The notes: generated from the sequence alone by a model not told the origin. A stretch of 64,000 bases of DNA from Bacteroidota bacterium (GCA_018816945.1 JAHIVC010000010.1:1-64000); one strand, 5' to 3'. Positions 33,906 to 42,802 are shown, counted from the first letter of the stretch. Numbers and translations: made by a program.

Positions 33906-35804
33906 ATGGTAGAATATACTGGTGAGCTATTAAAACATATTGAAAATCCTTCCGATTTACGTGAGTTGAGCGAAGAAAAGCTTCCTCAGCTTTGTGATGA
34001 GATAAGGGAGTTTATCATTGAAGCTACTTCAACAAATCCGGGTCATCTGGGTGCAAGTTTAGGGGTAGTTGATCTCACGGTTGCACTTCATTACGCCTAT
34101 AATACCCCTTACGATCGCTTGATTTGGGATGTGGGTCATCAGGCCTACGCCCATAAAATATTAACCGGACGTAAAGACCTTTTTCACTTGAACCGAAAGT
34201 TCAAGGGCATCAGCGGATTCCCGAAAATGAGCGAAAGCGAATTTGATGCTTTTGGGGTTGGGCATTCATCAACTTCAATTTCGGCAGCGTTGGGTATGGC
34301 CATTGCATCTAATCTAAAAAAAGACAATAATCGTCAGCATATTGCCGTAATCGGTGATGGATCAATGACGGGTGGAATGGCGATGGAAGCCCTGAATAAT
34401 GCGGGAGTTTCCGGAACAAATTTGCTTGTTATTTTGAATGATAACGGTATTGCTATTGATAAAAATGTTGGAGCACTGAAAGATTATCTGGTTGATATTG
34501 CGACATCGCCTGTTTATAATCGACTTAAAAATTTCATTTGGAAATTATTAGGCAAGGTCACCATTAAATATGGGCCTAATCACCAGCGAATTGCCCAACA
34601 AATTGAGAATGCCATCAAAGGATCTATCCTCAGAAGAAGTAATTTATTTGAATCCTTTGGATTTCGTTATTTTGGACCGGTTGACGGGCATGATGTAAAA
34701 AGACTGGCACGTCTGTTTGTTGACTTGCAAAATATACCCGGACCGAAGCTTCTTCATATTATTACAAAGAAAGGCAAGGGATTAAAATCGGCAGAAAAGG
34801 ATCAAACCCTTTATCACGCGCCCGGAGCGTTTGATCGAAAAACAGGTCAAATTGTTCAAACCAAGTGTGCAGAAAAACAAGCTCCTAAATACCAGACCGT
34901 ATTTGGTAGGACCATTTTGGAATTGGCCGAGAAAAATGAAAAAATTGTTGGTGTCACACCTGCAATGCCAACGGGCTGCTCATTAAATTTAATGATGGAA
35001 AAAATGCCTGAAAGGGTTTTTGATGTTGGAATTGCAGAGCAGCATGCCGTTACGTTTTCAGCCGGATTGGCTGCCCAGGGAATGATCCCTTTTTGTAATA
35101 TCTATTCTACCTTTATGCAAAGAGCTTACGACCAACTCATTCATGATGTGGCTCTGCAAAAATTGCCTGTTGTATTATGCCTGGATCGTGGAGGCTTGGT
35201 AGGTGAAGATGGAGCCACTCATCATGGGGCATTTGATTTGGCCTATTTGAGGTCTGTTCCGGAAATGATTGTTTCAGCTCCGATGAATGAGGAAGAGTTA
35301 AGAAATTTAATGTTTACGGCACAGCTAAAAAATCATGGGGCATTTTCGATACGATATCCGAGAGGAAGAGGGGTAATGCCTGAATGGAAAACAGCATTTA
35401 AAGAAATTGAAATCGGTAAAGGACGAATCATTTCTGAAGGTGAAAAAATAGTTATTATTTCGATCGGGCACATCGGCAATACGGTAATAAAAGCATGTGA
35501 AAAACTGTTAGAAGAAAATATCCGGATCGGACATTTTGATATGCGGTTTTTAAAACCGATTGATGAAGAAATGCTTCACCATATTTTAAAAAATTATCAA
35601 AAAATTATTACGGTCGAAGACGGGACCATTATTGGTGGGTTGGGTAGTGCAGTAGTCGAATTTATGTCCGATCATCATTATCAGGCACCTGTTAAACGAT
35701 TGGGAATCCCAGATAGGTTTATTGAGCAGGGAAGCATTGCAGAACTAAGCAAAGAATGCGGATTTGATGCAGAAGGGATTTATCAGGAAGTTAAACGGAT
35801 GTAG
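33906..35804 (+). CDS. dxs: 1-deoxy-D-xylulose-5-phosphate synthase
   Basis: DXS condenses pyruvate with glyceraldehyde 3-phosphate, the first step of the MEP isoprenoid pathway and a supply for thiamine and pyridoxal. The 632-residue enzyme has the thiamine-diphosphate motif GDGSMTGGMAMEALNNAG, the early WDVGHQAYAHKILTGR, the catalytic FDVGIAEQHAVTFSAGLA and DRGGLVGEDGATHHG. I start at ATG 33906 (MVEYTGELLKHI); the longer open frame overlaps the upstream gene and its extra residues do not resemble DXS. A TAATTTTG box (33880-33887) lies 18 bp upstream. Its place behind suf fits because IspG and IspH of the same pathway need Fe-S clusters. Confidence 0.95.
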   Translation: MVEYTGELLKHIENPSDLRELSEEKLPQLCDEIREFIIEATSTNPGHLGASLGVVDLTVALHYAYNTPYDRLIWDVGHQAYAHKILTGRKDLFHLNRKFKGISGFPKMSESEFDAFGVGHSSTSISAALGMAIASNLKKDNNRQHIAVIGDGSMTGGMAMEALNNAGVSGTNLLVILNDNGIAIDKNVGALKDYLVDIATSPVYNRLKNFIWKLLGKVTIKYGPNHQRIAQQIENAIKGSILRRSNLFESFGFRYFGPVDGHDVKRLARLFVDLQNIPGPKLLHIITKKGKGLKSAEKDQTLYHAPGAFDRKTGQIVQTKCAEKQAPKYQTVFGRTILELAEKNEKIVGVTPAMPTGCSLNLMMEKMPERVFDVGIAEQHAVTFSAGLAAQGMIPFCNIYSTFMQRAYDQLIHDVALQKLPVVLCLDRGGLVGEDGATHHGAFDLAYLRSVPEMIVSAPMNEEELRNLMFTAQLKNHGAFSIRYPRGRGVMPEWKTAFKEIEIGKGRIISEGEKIVIISIGHIGNTVIKACEKLLEENIRIGHFDMRFLKPIDEEMLHHILKNYQKIITVEDGTIIGGLGSAVVEFMSDHHYQAPVKRLGIPDRFIEQGSIAELSKECGFDAEGIYQEVKRM

Positions 35805-35852
35805 TGAAACTACTTGCTTTACTTATAATTTTTTGTGAATATCTCTGAATCA

Positions 35853-36641
35853 TTACGATTTGATAAAGTTCTTGAAAAATTCCTGCAGATTAATAATATC
35901 AAATAAATGCAGAGAAGTCAGGATTATGACGAATATGATCACCCATCTTACAAAATTCACTCCTTTTTTCACGGCTAGTTTTGAAGCAAGCAGGGCCCCA
36001 ATAAAAGAGCCAATGGTCAACATTAGGCCATAGGCCCAGTTTACCTGATCGTTCATGATAAAAATGACCAGTGTAAAGGGAGTATAAAGAAGAACTATTA
36101 ATACCTTAATGGCATTGGTTTTCACCAAATCGTACCCAACTCCTAAAACCACCCCTGCGATTAAAAGATAGCCAACTCCAATTTGGATAAATCCTCCGTA
36201 CAATCCAATCCCAAAGAAAATTATTATTTGCCAGATGCTTATTTTTTTTTCAGTAAGTTCTTTTCTTCCATGAAGAAACTTTTTTGGATCGATTAGCATA
36301 AATACCATCATCATCAACATGATCACGGCAATGGCTCTTTCGAATATTTCTTCGTTGATATCCACTGCAATCCATGCACCTATCAATGATCCAATTACAG
36401 CAGGAATACCTAAGAGCAAACCTTTTTTGGTTTCGAGCACTTTTTGCCTTTTGAAACTTGCAACCGAAGCAATATTTTGTGCCAGAATTCCGATCCGGTT
36501 CGTTCCGTTCGCAACATTAGCCGGCAAACCCATCAGCATTAACAGAGGAAGGGAAATAATGGATCCGCCTCCCGCGAGGGTATTGATAAATCCTACAAAA
36601 ACTCCTGCAACGATCAGGATCATGATTTCATACGTGTTCAT
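35853..36641 (-). CDS. TauE/SafE (TSUP) family membrane transporter
   Basis: The 262-residue protein is hydrophobic throughout, with seven to eight predicted membrane helices. It has the twofold TSUP pattern: first half NTLAGGGSIISLPLLMLMGL, second half GGFIQIGVGYLLIAGVVL. Members move sulfite, organosulfonates or related anions; the substrate here cannot be read from the sequence. It starts 15 bp after the NhaC-type antiporter and is probably co-transcribed with it. It converges on dxs. Confidence 0.85.
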   Translation of the reverse strand: MNTYEIMILIVAGVFVGFINTLAGGGSIISLPLLMLMGLPANVANGTNRIGILAQNIASVASFKRQKVLETKKGLLLGIPAVIGSLIGAWIAVDINEEIFERAIAVIMLMMMVFMLIDPKKFLHGRKELTEKKISIWQIIIFFGIGLYGGFIQIGVGYLLIAGVVLGVGYDLVKTNAIKVLIVLLYTPFTLVIFIMNDQVNWAYGLMLTIGSFIGALLASKLAVKKGVNFVRWVIIFVIILTSLHLFDIINLQEFFKNFIKS

Positions 36642-36656
36642 CTGAACTTAACTCAA

Positions 36657-38606
36657 TTATTGATAAACTTTTGCGATACTTACTTTTTTCCCAAAAATGC
36701 GGATCACAATATACAATGCTAAAATTCCTGCAGGAAATAGCAACCATAAAGATATTCCAAAGGCAGCAGGTAACGTGCCAATTAATACCGAAACCAAACC
36801 AACCGATAATGCATAAGGTAATTGGGTTCTAACATGATCGATATGATTACAATTACTGGCCAAGGAGCTAAGTATGGTAGTATCTGAAATGGGAGAGCAG
36901 TGATCACCTAAAACAGATCCTGCCAGTACTGCAGATACTACATTGTGGAATATCGACATACTCACATCATAGCTTAATCCGTATTCACCGGCTAGAAGCC
37001 AGGAAGCCGGTAATAATAAAGGATATAAAATGGCCATGGTTCCCCATGAAGATCCGGTTGAGAAGGATACAAGCGCTGCAAGTATAAATGTTATTGCAGG
37101 AATCAAATAGGGTGAAATAGACATTGCCAACATGCTTTGAGAAATAAAATCAGCAGTATGTAAATGTTCGGTCACCATCGCAATTGACCAGGCCAAAACC
37201 AAAATAACAACTGCAGTCAACATGGTGCGAAATCCATTAATCAGGCTATCGATACTGTCTTTTAAACTGAGAATCCGCTGCCCAAGTGTGAGCGCAAAAG
37301 CAACCAAAACACTTGAAATTGATGCCCATAATAAAGCCTGATAAGAATCGGCATTGCCAATAATGGTAGATATTTTTTTGGTTAAACCAATAGTTGTATC
37401 ATTCCAAACGGCTTCATCCCAACCCGTATAGGCGAGTCCTGCAAAGGTTCCGAAAATGATCACTAAAACAGGGATAACTGCATTGTACCATCGTGCTTTT
37501 ATGGCATCTGAAATCTCTAGGTCATTAGAAAATTCCTGATTTAATTTTTGTTCTGTGATACCTACTGTTCTTGCTCGTCGCTCAGCTTTGAGCATCGGGC
37601 CGTAATCTACCTTTCGGTAGATCAGTATTAAAATAAAAATTAAGGTAAAAATAGGATAAAATGAATAGGTCAATGAATTAAGGAATACATTATAAGCACT
37701 TTCGTCCAGATTGAGCGTATCGATCCCATTTTGGATATAACTTATTTCTGCACCGATCCAGGTGGTAATAAAAGCAATGGCCGCAACAGGGGCCGCGGTT
37801 GAGTCGACAATATATGCCAGCTTTTCTCTTGAAACCCTGAGCTTATCCGTAACCGGACGCATGGTATTCCCCACTACAAGCGTATTGGCATAATCGTCAA
37901 AAAAAATGGCAACACCCATAATCCATGTAACCAGTTGACCTGATCGGGGACTCCTGGCATATCTTGATAAAATATTTACAACCCCTTTCATTCCTCCGTT
38001 TTTGGTAATCAGATTTACCATACCGCCAATCAGCAATGAGAAAATGATGATTGATAAATGCCCACGATCACTAAGCGTTGTAATAAGATAAGTGTCGATG
38101 AAAGAAAAAATGCCTTGAAAAATGGCAATAAACAAATTACTGCCCTGATAAAAATAGATGATGGTTGTTCCAAAAAGTATTCCAATGAATAAAGATGAAT
38201 AAACTTCACGGATCCATAAGGCCATCAAAATGGCGATTAAAGGCGGAAATATTGACATCCAAAGTGGAATGGGCGAATTGGTTTTCGAATAATCAAAACT
38301 TCCAATCTGAATATAGGTTGTTTCCTTTTTGATGTATTTGTAGGGGATATGGATCACTCCATCTTTTAATGCTGCTTCAACCGATTTTCCATTCAATAAG
38401 ATTTTGGGGAAATCATCATTTTGCATTAATCCCTGTATTTCGGGAGAGGGAATAATCTCAATTTCAATATTAACATTCTGAACGATGATCGATGGAAAGT
38501 TTACCTTAAAATCAGTTTCTTTGAATTGATAATCGGCTGCTATTTGAGAAAACGACAATTTTACAAATAAAACGAAAAAGACGAAGAGAAGATTTTTTTT
38601 TAGCAC
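36657..38606 (-). CDS. NhaC-type Na+/H+ antiporter with secreted N-terminal domain
   Basis: The C-terminal 530 residues form an NhaC-family antiporter with about 11-12 membrane helices. Typical segments are MGVAIFFDDYANTLVVGNTM, FITTWIGAEISYIQNGID, STGSSWGTMAILYPLLLPA and GSVLGDHCSPISDTTILSS. It probably exchanges Na+ (or a related substrate) for protons. The N terminus is unusual: a signal-like segment (NLLFVFFVLFVKLSFSQ) and then about 90 polar residues before the first transporter helix, probably an outside domain of beta character. I prefer the GTG at 38606, which places KK directly before the signal; an in-frame GTG at 38651 would add 15 residues. Confidence 0.85.
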   Translation of the reverse strand: MLKKNLLFVFFVLFVKLSFSQIAADYQFKETDFKVNFPSIIVQNVNIEIEIIPSPEIQGLMQNDDFPKILLNGKSVEAALKDGVIHIPYKYIKKETTYIQIGSFDYSKTNSPIPLWMSIFPPLIAILMALWIREVYSSLFIGILFGTTIIYFYQGSNLFIAIFQGIFSFIDTYLITTLSDRGHLSIIIFSLLIGGMVNLITKNGGMKGVVNILSRYARSPRSGQLVTWIMGVAIFFDDYANTLVVGNTMRPVTDKLRVSREKLAYIVDSTAAPVAAIAFITTWIGAEISYIQNGIDTLNLDESAYNVFLNSLTYSFYPIFTLIFILILIYRKVDYGPMLKAERRARTVGITEQKLNQEFSNDLEISDAIKARWYNAVIPVLVIIFGTFAGLAYTGWDEAVWNDTTIGLTKKISTIIGNADSYQALLWASISSVLVAFALTLGQRILSLKDSIDSLINGFRTMLTAVVILVLAWSIAMVTEHLHTADFISQSMLAMSISPYLIPAITFILAALVSFSTGSSWGTMAILYPLLLPASWLLAGEYGLSYDVSMSIFHNVVSAVLAGSVLGDHCSPISDTTILSSLASNCNHIDHVRTQLPYALSVGLVSVLIGTLPAAFGISLWLLFPAGILALYIVIRIFGKKVSIAKVYQ

Positions 38607-38806
38607 AGATATATTTTTTTGCCGTAAAAATAAGGATTTAATCCAAAGCACAAAATGAAATAGATGAAGAGTTGGAAGTAATAGATATACTCAGGTGAAA
38701 TTTTGTTTTTGTTGATCATATAAAGTAATACAATAGAAATACATTGTACTACAATTGAAAGATATTCAATTTTCAAATTGCCACACTTTCAAATTTTCAA
38801 ATTATC

Positions 38807-39304
38807 TTATTGCCCATCGTATTTTTCAATATCCTCACTAAAATAATCCAGTTTAATTCCAACTTCTTTAAACATTTCTTCCGATTCGGTAGCGGAGTGA
38901 TATCTTTTTTCACAAACCACCCTTACGATGCCACAATTGATAATGAGCATGGCACAGGTACGGCAAGGGGTCATTCGGCAATAGAGGGTCGAGCCTTCGA
39001 GTGCGATGCCCAATTTAGCAGCCTGACAAATTGCATTTTGTTCAGCATGAACGGTACGAACGCAATGTTGGGTCACTGTCCCGTCTTCATGATGAAGTTT
39101 TTTAAATAAATGGCCGACTTCATCACAATGATGCAGGCCTCTTGGCGAACCTACATAACCGGTCACGAGCATTTGTCGGTTGCGAACTATTACACAGCCG
39201 CTTCTTCCTCGGTCGCAGGTTGCGCGTTTCGAAACTGCATCGGCCATCCCGATAAAATATTCATCCCAGCTGGGTCGTTTATGCGTATTATTCGGTTTGC
39301 TCAT
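38807..39304 (-). CDS. Deoxycytidylate (dCMP) deaminase family protein
   Basis: The 165-residue zinc enzyme probably deaminates dCMP to dUMP, feeding thymidylate synthesis. Zinc ligands are in RTVHAEQNAICQAA (His, with the catalytic Glu) and MTPCRTCAMLIINCGI (two Cys). A further cysteine/histidine set (RATCDRGRSGC, LHHCDEVGH) is typical of ComEB/dCMP deaminases. Length is normal. It begins 10 bp after a P-loop kinase-like gene and is very likely co-transcribed with it. That gene order repeats the domain order of fused kinase-deaminase proteins such as yeast Dcd1 and the phage-defence protein AvcD. Confidence 0.88.
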   Translation of the reverse strand: MSKPNNTHKRPSWDEYFIGMADAVSKRATCDRGRSGCVIVRNRQMLVTGYVGSPRGLHHCDEVGHLFKKLHHEDGTVTQHCVRTVHAEQNAICQAAKLGIALEGSTLYCRMTPCRTCAMLIINCGIVRVVCEKRYHSATESEEMFKEVGIKLDYFSEDIEKYDGQ

Positions 39305-39314
39305 ATTCCTTTAA

Positions 39315-39869
39315 TTATAGAATGTTCAACATGATTTGATCTACTTGCTCATACAATTGAGTGATGTCCCTATCATTAGTCAGTACAAAATCAGCCAACT
39401 CAATACAGCGTTTTAGGTTTTGTTTGTTCGGATCATCCGATTCAAATTCTCTTTTTTCATTTTGAAGAAAAGTTTCATATGAAATGTGATCGGTTTCCGA
39501 TTTTCTGAGTTTGATGCGATCAAATCGAATCTTGCTTTCTGCATCAATTGCCAATAAATAGAAGTTTTTCTTTTTTCTTAAAGAGGTAATTTCACCTTCG
39601 GTACGGATGCTTTCAATAATACAATTAGCGCCTATTTCAATAGCCTGATTGTATAACTGATCAATGACATAGGATGGAGAATTGGCAGCTCTCAACTCGT
39701 TGGCAACACTGGTCATCGAATCGCGGTTAATTTCCAACTTTCGACGTTTGATTTCTTCAATTAAAAAACCACGAACCGAATAATGGCTAAATCCTTTTTC
39801 GTTTTCCAGATAATCTACGATAGTTCCTTTTCCTGCACCTAAAGTGCCTGTTATGCCGATTATGATCAT
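39315..39869 (-). CDS. P-loop nucleotide-kinase-like protein
   Basis: The 184-residue protein opens with a Walker A loop (GITGTLGAGKGTIVDYL) and has the fold pattern of dephospho-CoA and nucleoside-monophosphate kinases: a CIIESIRTEGEI segment at about residue 97 and an arginine-rich lid (DRIKLRKSETDH). FVLTNDRDITQLYEQVDQI near the end is like the C terminus of dephospho-CoA kinase. It is shorter than that enzyme and lacks its typical substrate loop, so I do not assign the substrate. The downstream dCMP deaminase suggests a deoxynucleotide. It could be a phosphate-transfer enzyme or only a nucleotide sensor. Confidence 0.7.
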   Translation of the reverse strand: MIIIGITGTLGAGKGTIVDYLENEKGFSHYSVRGFLIEEIKRRKLEINRDSMTSVANELRAANSPSYVIDQLYNQAIEIGANCIIESIRTEGEITSLRKKKNFYLLAIDAESKIRFDRIKLRKSETDHISYETFLQNEKREFESDDPNKQNLKRCIELADFVLTNDRDITQLYEQVDQIMLNIL

Positions 39870-39939
39870 GTGGTAAATTTAGTGAAAAGAAATCTGAAGA
39901 TGTGACATACGTAGAAATTATTATTCAGACATTATTCGT

Positions 39940-39996
39940 TTGACATTCAGTGGACATACAATAGTCATACGTTGTAATACATAGTAATACGATTGT
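39940..39996. repeat. 57-bp direct repeat, copy 1
   Basis: This copy matches 40084-40140 at 53 of 57 positions. It starts TTGACATTCAGT and ends AATACGATTGT. The differences are four single substitutions and no gaps. The shared TTTTAACAATGAAACA tail at 40006-40021 extends the similarity. Confidence 0.8.
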
Positions 39997-40083
39997 TGAG
40001 GTAGCTTTTAACAATGAAACAATCGAACAATGAGACACGTTAACACATAATCACGCGAACACCCATACACATCTTTCAGTAAA

Positions 40084-40140
40084 TTGACATTCAGTAGACA
40101 TACAATAGTCATAGGTTGAAATACATGGTAATACGATTGT
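40084..40140. repeat. 57-bp direct repeat, copy 2
   Basis: This is the second copy, 144 bp from the first. The matching tail TTTTAACAATGAAACA lies at 40151-40166, one base further away than in copy 1, so a one-base length change separates the copies. Confidence 0.8.
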
Positions 40141-40200
40141 GAATAGGAAATTTTAACAATGAAACACATTAACACTTAAACACGTTAACACACAAACACG

Positions 40201-41031
40201 TTAGTAATGGAACAGTATCGAAACATAGTTCACAACTTCATCAGAAGAATGAACCTCCCCCGAATGTCCTCGCTTTAACAAAGTGAGTTTTGGATTTTCT
40301 AAAGTCAGTTTAGCATATTCGATTAGGCTCAAAATAGGGCCAAAACCACAAACTGAAATGTTTTTCGAATTTACCTGCGCTTCAACCCCTTTTGAATTGA
40401 GCTTGTAAATTTCTTTTAATACGTAATCATCCATCTCCTTTCCTCTCTCGGGACTTAGAAAATGCGAAAAATCAGAAGAGGCAATAAAGAAAACATTTTT
40501 GCCACTTTGTTTAACTGATTTAAAAATGGCTGAGGCAATCAGTTTGGCATTTGATAAATTTTGTACCGACATGGTGATGGGGACTATCTTAAAATCATAA
40601 CCCAACACATATTTCAAAAATGGCAGCATCACTTCGGCAGCATGCTCGTACAAATGTGCTGCTTCCGACTTCGGGAATCCTAAAGAATCCATTAAATCCA
40701 AATCAAGATTTACATTGCCAAAAGGAGTTTCCCAGACTTCATTTTCATCGACTGCAATTGGCGGTCCAAATCCCCTATGATTTGGGTTGATGATAAAAAA
40801 AGTATCCGGTTTGGATGGCAGGTTTCTTAATATTTCAAATACATGAATAGCCTGGTAACCTGAATAAATAAACCCTGCATGAGGAACAATGGCCCCGATT
40901 GGATTTGCTTTTGCTAGTGCATAGTCGATGTTTTTTTCTTCAGCAGCGAGGATCTTTTTGTACAAGTTAATTATTTCTTGTTGAGTGGCAGGATAAAACC
41001 TGCCTGAGTGTGCAGCTTTCCTGATTTTCAT
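40201..41031 (-). CDS. amrB: AmmeMemoRadiSam system protein B (Memo family)
   Basis: The 276-residue protein is related to human MEMO1 and to extradiol dioxygenases. Putative metal ligands are in VPHAGFIYSGYQA (residues 48-60), INPNHRGFG and SSDFSHFLSPERG, and the C terminus has KRGHSGEVHSS. Bacterial members are encoded with a radical-SAM enzyme and usually an AMMECR1 protein; the joint reaction is unknown. Here the gene overlaps the stop of the radical-SAM gene by 4 bp and is clearly coupled to it. No AMMECR1 gene is in the window. Confidence 0.9.
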   Translation of the reverse strand: MKIRKAAHSGRFYPATQQEIINLYKKILAAEEKNIDYALAKANPIGAIVPHAGFIYSGYQAIHVFEILRNLPSKPDTFFIINPNHRGFGPPIAVDENEVWETPFGNVNLDLDLMDSLGFPKSEAAHLYEHAAEVMLPFLKYVLGYDFKIVPITMSVQNLSNAKLIASAIFKSVKQSGKNVFFIASSDFSHFLSPERGKEMDDYVLKEIYKLNSKGVEAQVNSKNISVCGFGPILSLIEYAKLTLENPKLTLLKRGHSGEVHSSDEVVNYVSILFHY

Positions 41032-42041
41032 GACGAATAATATTTAAGGATTTGTTGACCGCAATGCGCACAATTTCCTGATTTATCAAGGTGTTCAATC
41101 TTTGTGATATAACCTGAGCGGGAAATTAGCGGAGCATTACAATTAGGGCAAAGGGTATTTTGTCCTTCTAAAGTTTTCATGTTACCAAGATAAACATATT
41201 GAAGTTTACGACGGGCAATTTCATAAAGCGTTTCAAGTTTTAATTCAGGAGTAGGAAGATTTTTAATTTTGAACATCGGGAAATAACGTGAGATATGAAG
41301 CACGGTATCCTCACCAATTTCCTCCGCAATCCAATCAACCATTTCTTTAAACTTTTCTTCATCATCGTTTAATCCCGGGATGACCAAGTTGGTCAACTCA
41401 ATATGCTTACCTGCATCTTTAATTTGTTTAATGCTTTTTAAAACAGGAGCTAACCTGGAGGAAGTGAGATTTTTATAAAATTCTTCGGTAAATCCTTTTA
41501 GGTCGATACTAAAAGCATCCACAAACCCAATCAGCTTGCTTAGTGGATCAGGGTTAATAAATCCATTACTAACAAATACATTTTTTAATCCATTTTGATG
41601 AGCCAATCGTGAAGTTTCAAGCACAAATTCGTACCAAATAATGGGCTCGTTATAGGTATAGGCCAATCCAATATTTTCAGGGTTTTCAATTGCCATTTGC
41701 ACTATTTCTTCAGAAGTATAATTTTTTAAAAAAGCAAATTCATCAACCGTAACCTGTGAAATTTCATAATTCTGACAGAATTTACATTTCAAATTGCAAC
41801 CAACGCTACCAATCGAAAGGATTTTTTTGCCGGGGTAAAAATGATAAAGGGGTTTTTTTTCGATGGGATCCGTAGAGATTGCACTGAGCTTTTCATAGTT
41901 TTCGGAAAATAAATCCCCTCCAATATTTTTACGCACCAAACAGATTCCTGATTTACCATCGTCGATCAGGCAATGATGGGGGCAGAGATTACATCTTACA
42001 TTCTTTTGCCCCAACTTTTCGAAGAAAACTGCTTTTTTCAT
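41028..42041 (-). CDS. amrS: AmmeMemoRadiSam system radical SAM enzyme
   Basis: The 337-residue enzyme has the radical-SAM cysteine triad in GCNLKCKFCQNYEIS (about residues 77-91). It has an N-terminal CNLCPHHCLIDDGKSGIC motif, which may hold another metal, and the late cysteines CPNCNAPL and CAHCGQQ, a rubredoxin-like pair. This layout matches the AmrS family, related to pyruvate formate-lyase activators. The reaction is not established. It is the first gene of a two-gene unit with Memo. Confidence 0.92.
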   Translation of the reverse strand: MKKAVFFEKLGQKNVRCNLCPHHCLIDDGKSGICLVRKNIGGDLFSENYEKLSAISTDPIEKKPLYHFYPGKKILSIGSVGCNLKCKFCQNYEISQVTVDEFAFLKNYTSEEIVQMAIENPENIGLAYTYNEPIIWYEFVLETSRLAHQNGLKNVFVSNGFINPDPLSKLIGFVDAFSIDLKGFTEEFYKNLTSSRLAPVLKSIKQIKDAGKHIELTNLVIPGLNDDEEKFKEMVDWIAEEIGEDTVLHISRYFPMFKIKNLPTPELKLETLYEIARRKLQYVYLGNMKTLEGQNTLCPNCNAPLISRSGYITKIEHLDKSGNCAHCGQQILKYYSS

Positions 42042-42199
42042 GAGTCAGATTTTAGATGCCAGACACAAGACACAAGACTTGTTTGCGATTCGTTAGTCAA
42101 GATTTAATAATTCATTTTTAATAAACTAGTAACCAGCAACCAGAAACCAGTATCAAGACACAAGAATTGATAATGTCATAAAGATCAAAAATAATCAAT
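42042..42199. repeat. Low-complexity CCAG/ACACAAGA intergenic repeats
   Basis: This short gap contains repeated ACACAAGA units (near 42061-42075 and 42157) and AACCAG units (42130-42150). They are degenerate short repeats between genes. No gene or hairpin is seen. Confidence 0.5.
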
Positions 42200-42790
42200 C
42201 TAAGCGCTTTCCTCTTTTATTTCACTGATCCAGTGTGTCATTTTAACCGGTTCAAATCCTTTCAGCTTTTCCATGAGAGAGTCAATTTGATCACTCACCA
42301 TTAAATTATTGCGGTGTTCGGCACGAATAAATCCCCGGTCGACTGCATGATCAAGAAATTTTAACAGATGATCGAAGAACCCATCCACATTTAAAATTCC
42401 AATGGGTTTATCGTGAACGCGTAATTGAGTCATTACCATCATCTCAAATAATTCGTCCAAAGTTCCTACTCCTCCCGGAAATGCTATAAATGCATCCGAA
42501 ATTTCAGCCAATAATATTTTTCTTTCCTGCATCGAATTAACCACATGAAGCTTGCTCAGCTTGGTATGCCCAACCTCGATATCGATTAAAAATTGAGGGA
42601 TCACACCAACTACCCTTCCACCATTTGCAAGCATGGTATCAGCCAAAATACTCATAATCCCAACGTTTGACCCACCATAGGTAAGCTCAATATCATTGGC
42701 ACAAAAATACAGTGCCAGTTTTTTGGCTTCTTCTTTAAAAACTTCCCGATTCCCCATTGATGAACCACAAAATACGCTCACACTTTTCAT
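42200..42790 (-). CDS. LOG family protein
   Basis: The 196-residue protein has the family motif PGGVGTLDELFEMM (residues 106-119) and the nucleotide-binding start SVFCGSSMGNREVFKEEA with TYGGSNVGIMS. LOG enzymes cleave the base from nucleoside 5'-monophosphates and make free cytokinins in plants; in bacteria the physiological target is often unknown. I start at ATG 42790 rather than the TTG two codons upstream. It is divergent from manA with only 43 bp between. Confidence 0.88.
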   Translation of the reverse strand: MKSVSVFCGSSMGNREVFKEEAKKLALYFCANDIELTYGGSNVGIMSILADTMLANGGRVVGVIPQFLIDIEVGHTKLSKLHVVNSMQERKILLAEISDAFIAFPGGVGTLDELFEMMVMTQLRVHDKPIGILNVDGFFDHLLKFLDHAVDRGFIRAEHRNNLMVSDQIDSLMEKLKGFEPVKMTHWISEIKEESA

Positions 42791-42802
42791 CGACAATTTT
42801 CT

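Larger units (their letters stand above)
39870..40200. other. 331-bp gap with long direct repeats
   Basis: No gene is seen. The gap is filled by two copies of a 57-bp unit (39940-39996 and 40084-40140), each followed after a variable stretch by TTTTAACAATGAAACA and then by AACAC-rich sequence (AACACGTTAACACA and variants). It lies upstream of the kinase/deaminase pair and downstream of the Memo gene. An RNA or a regulatory function is possible but not shown. Confidence 0.65.

Noticed and set aside
35802-35814. Hairpin GTAGT gaa ACTAC as dxs terminator
   Set aside because: The stem has only five pairs and overlaps the stop codon; too weak to call.
42241-42260. GGTTCAAATCC resembling a tRNA T-arm
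   Set aside because: It lies inside the LOG gene, and no acceptor or anticodon stems can be built around it.
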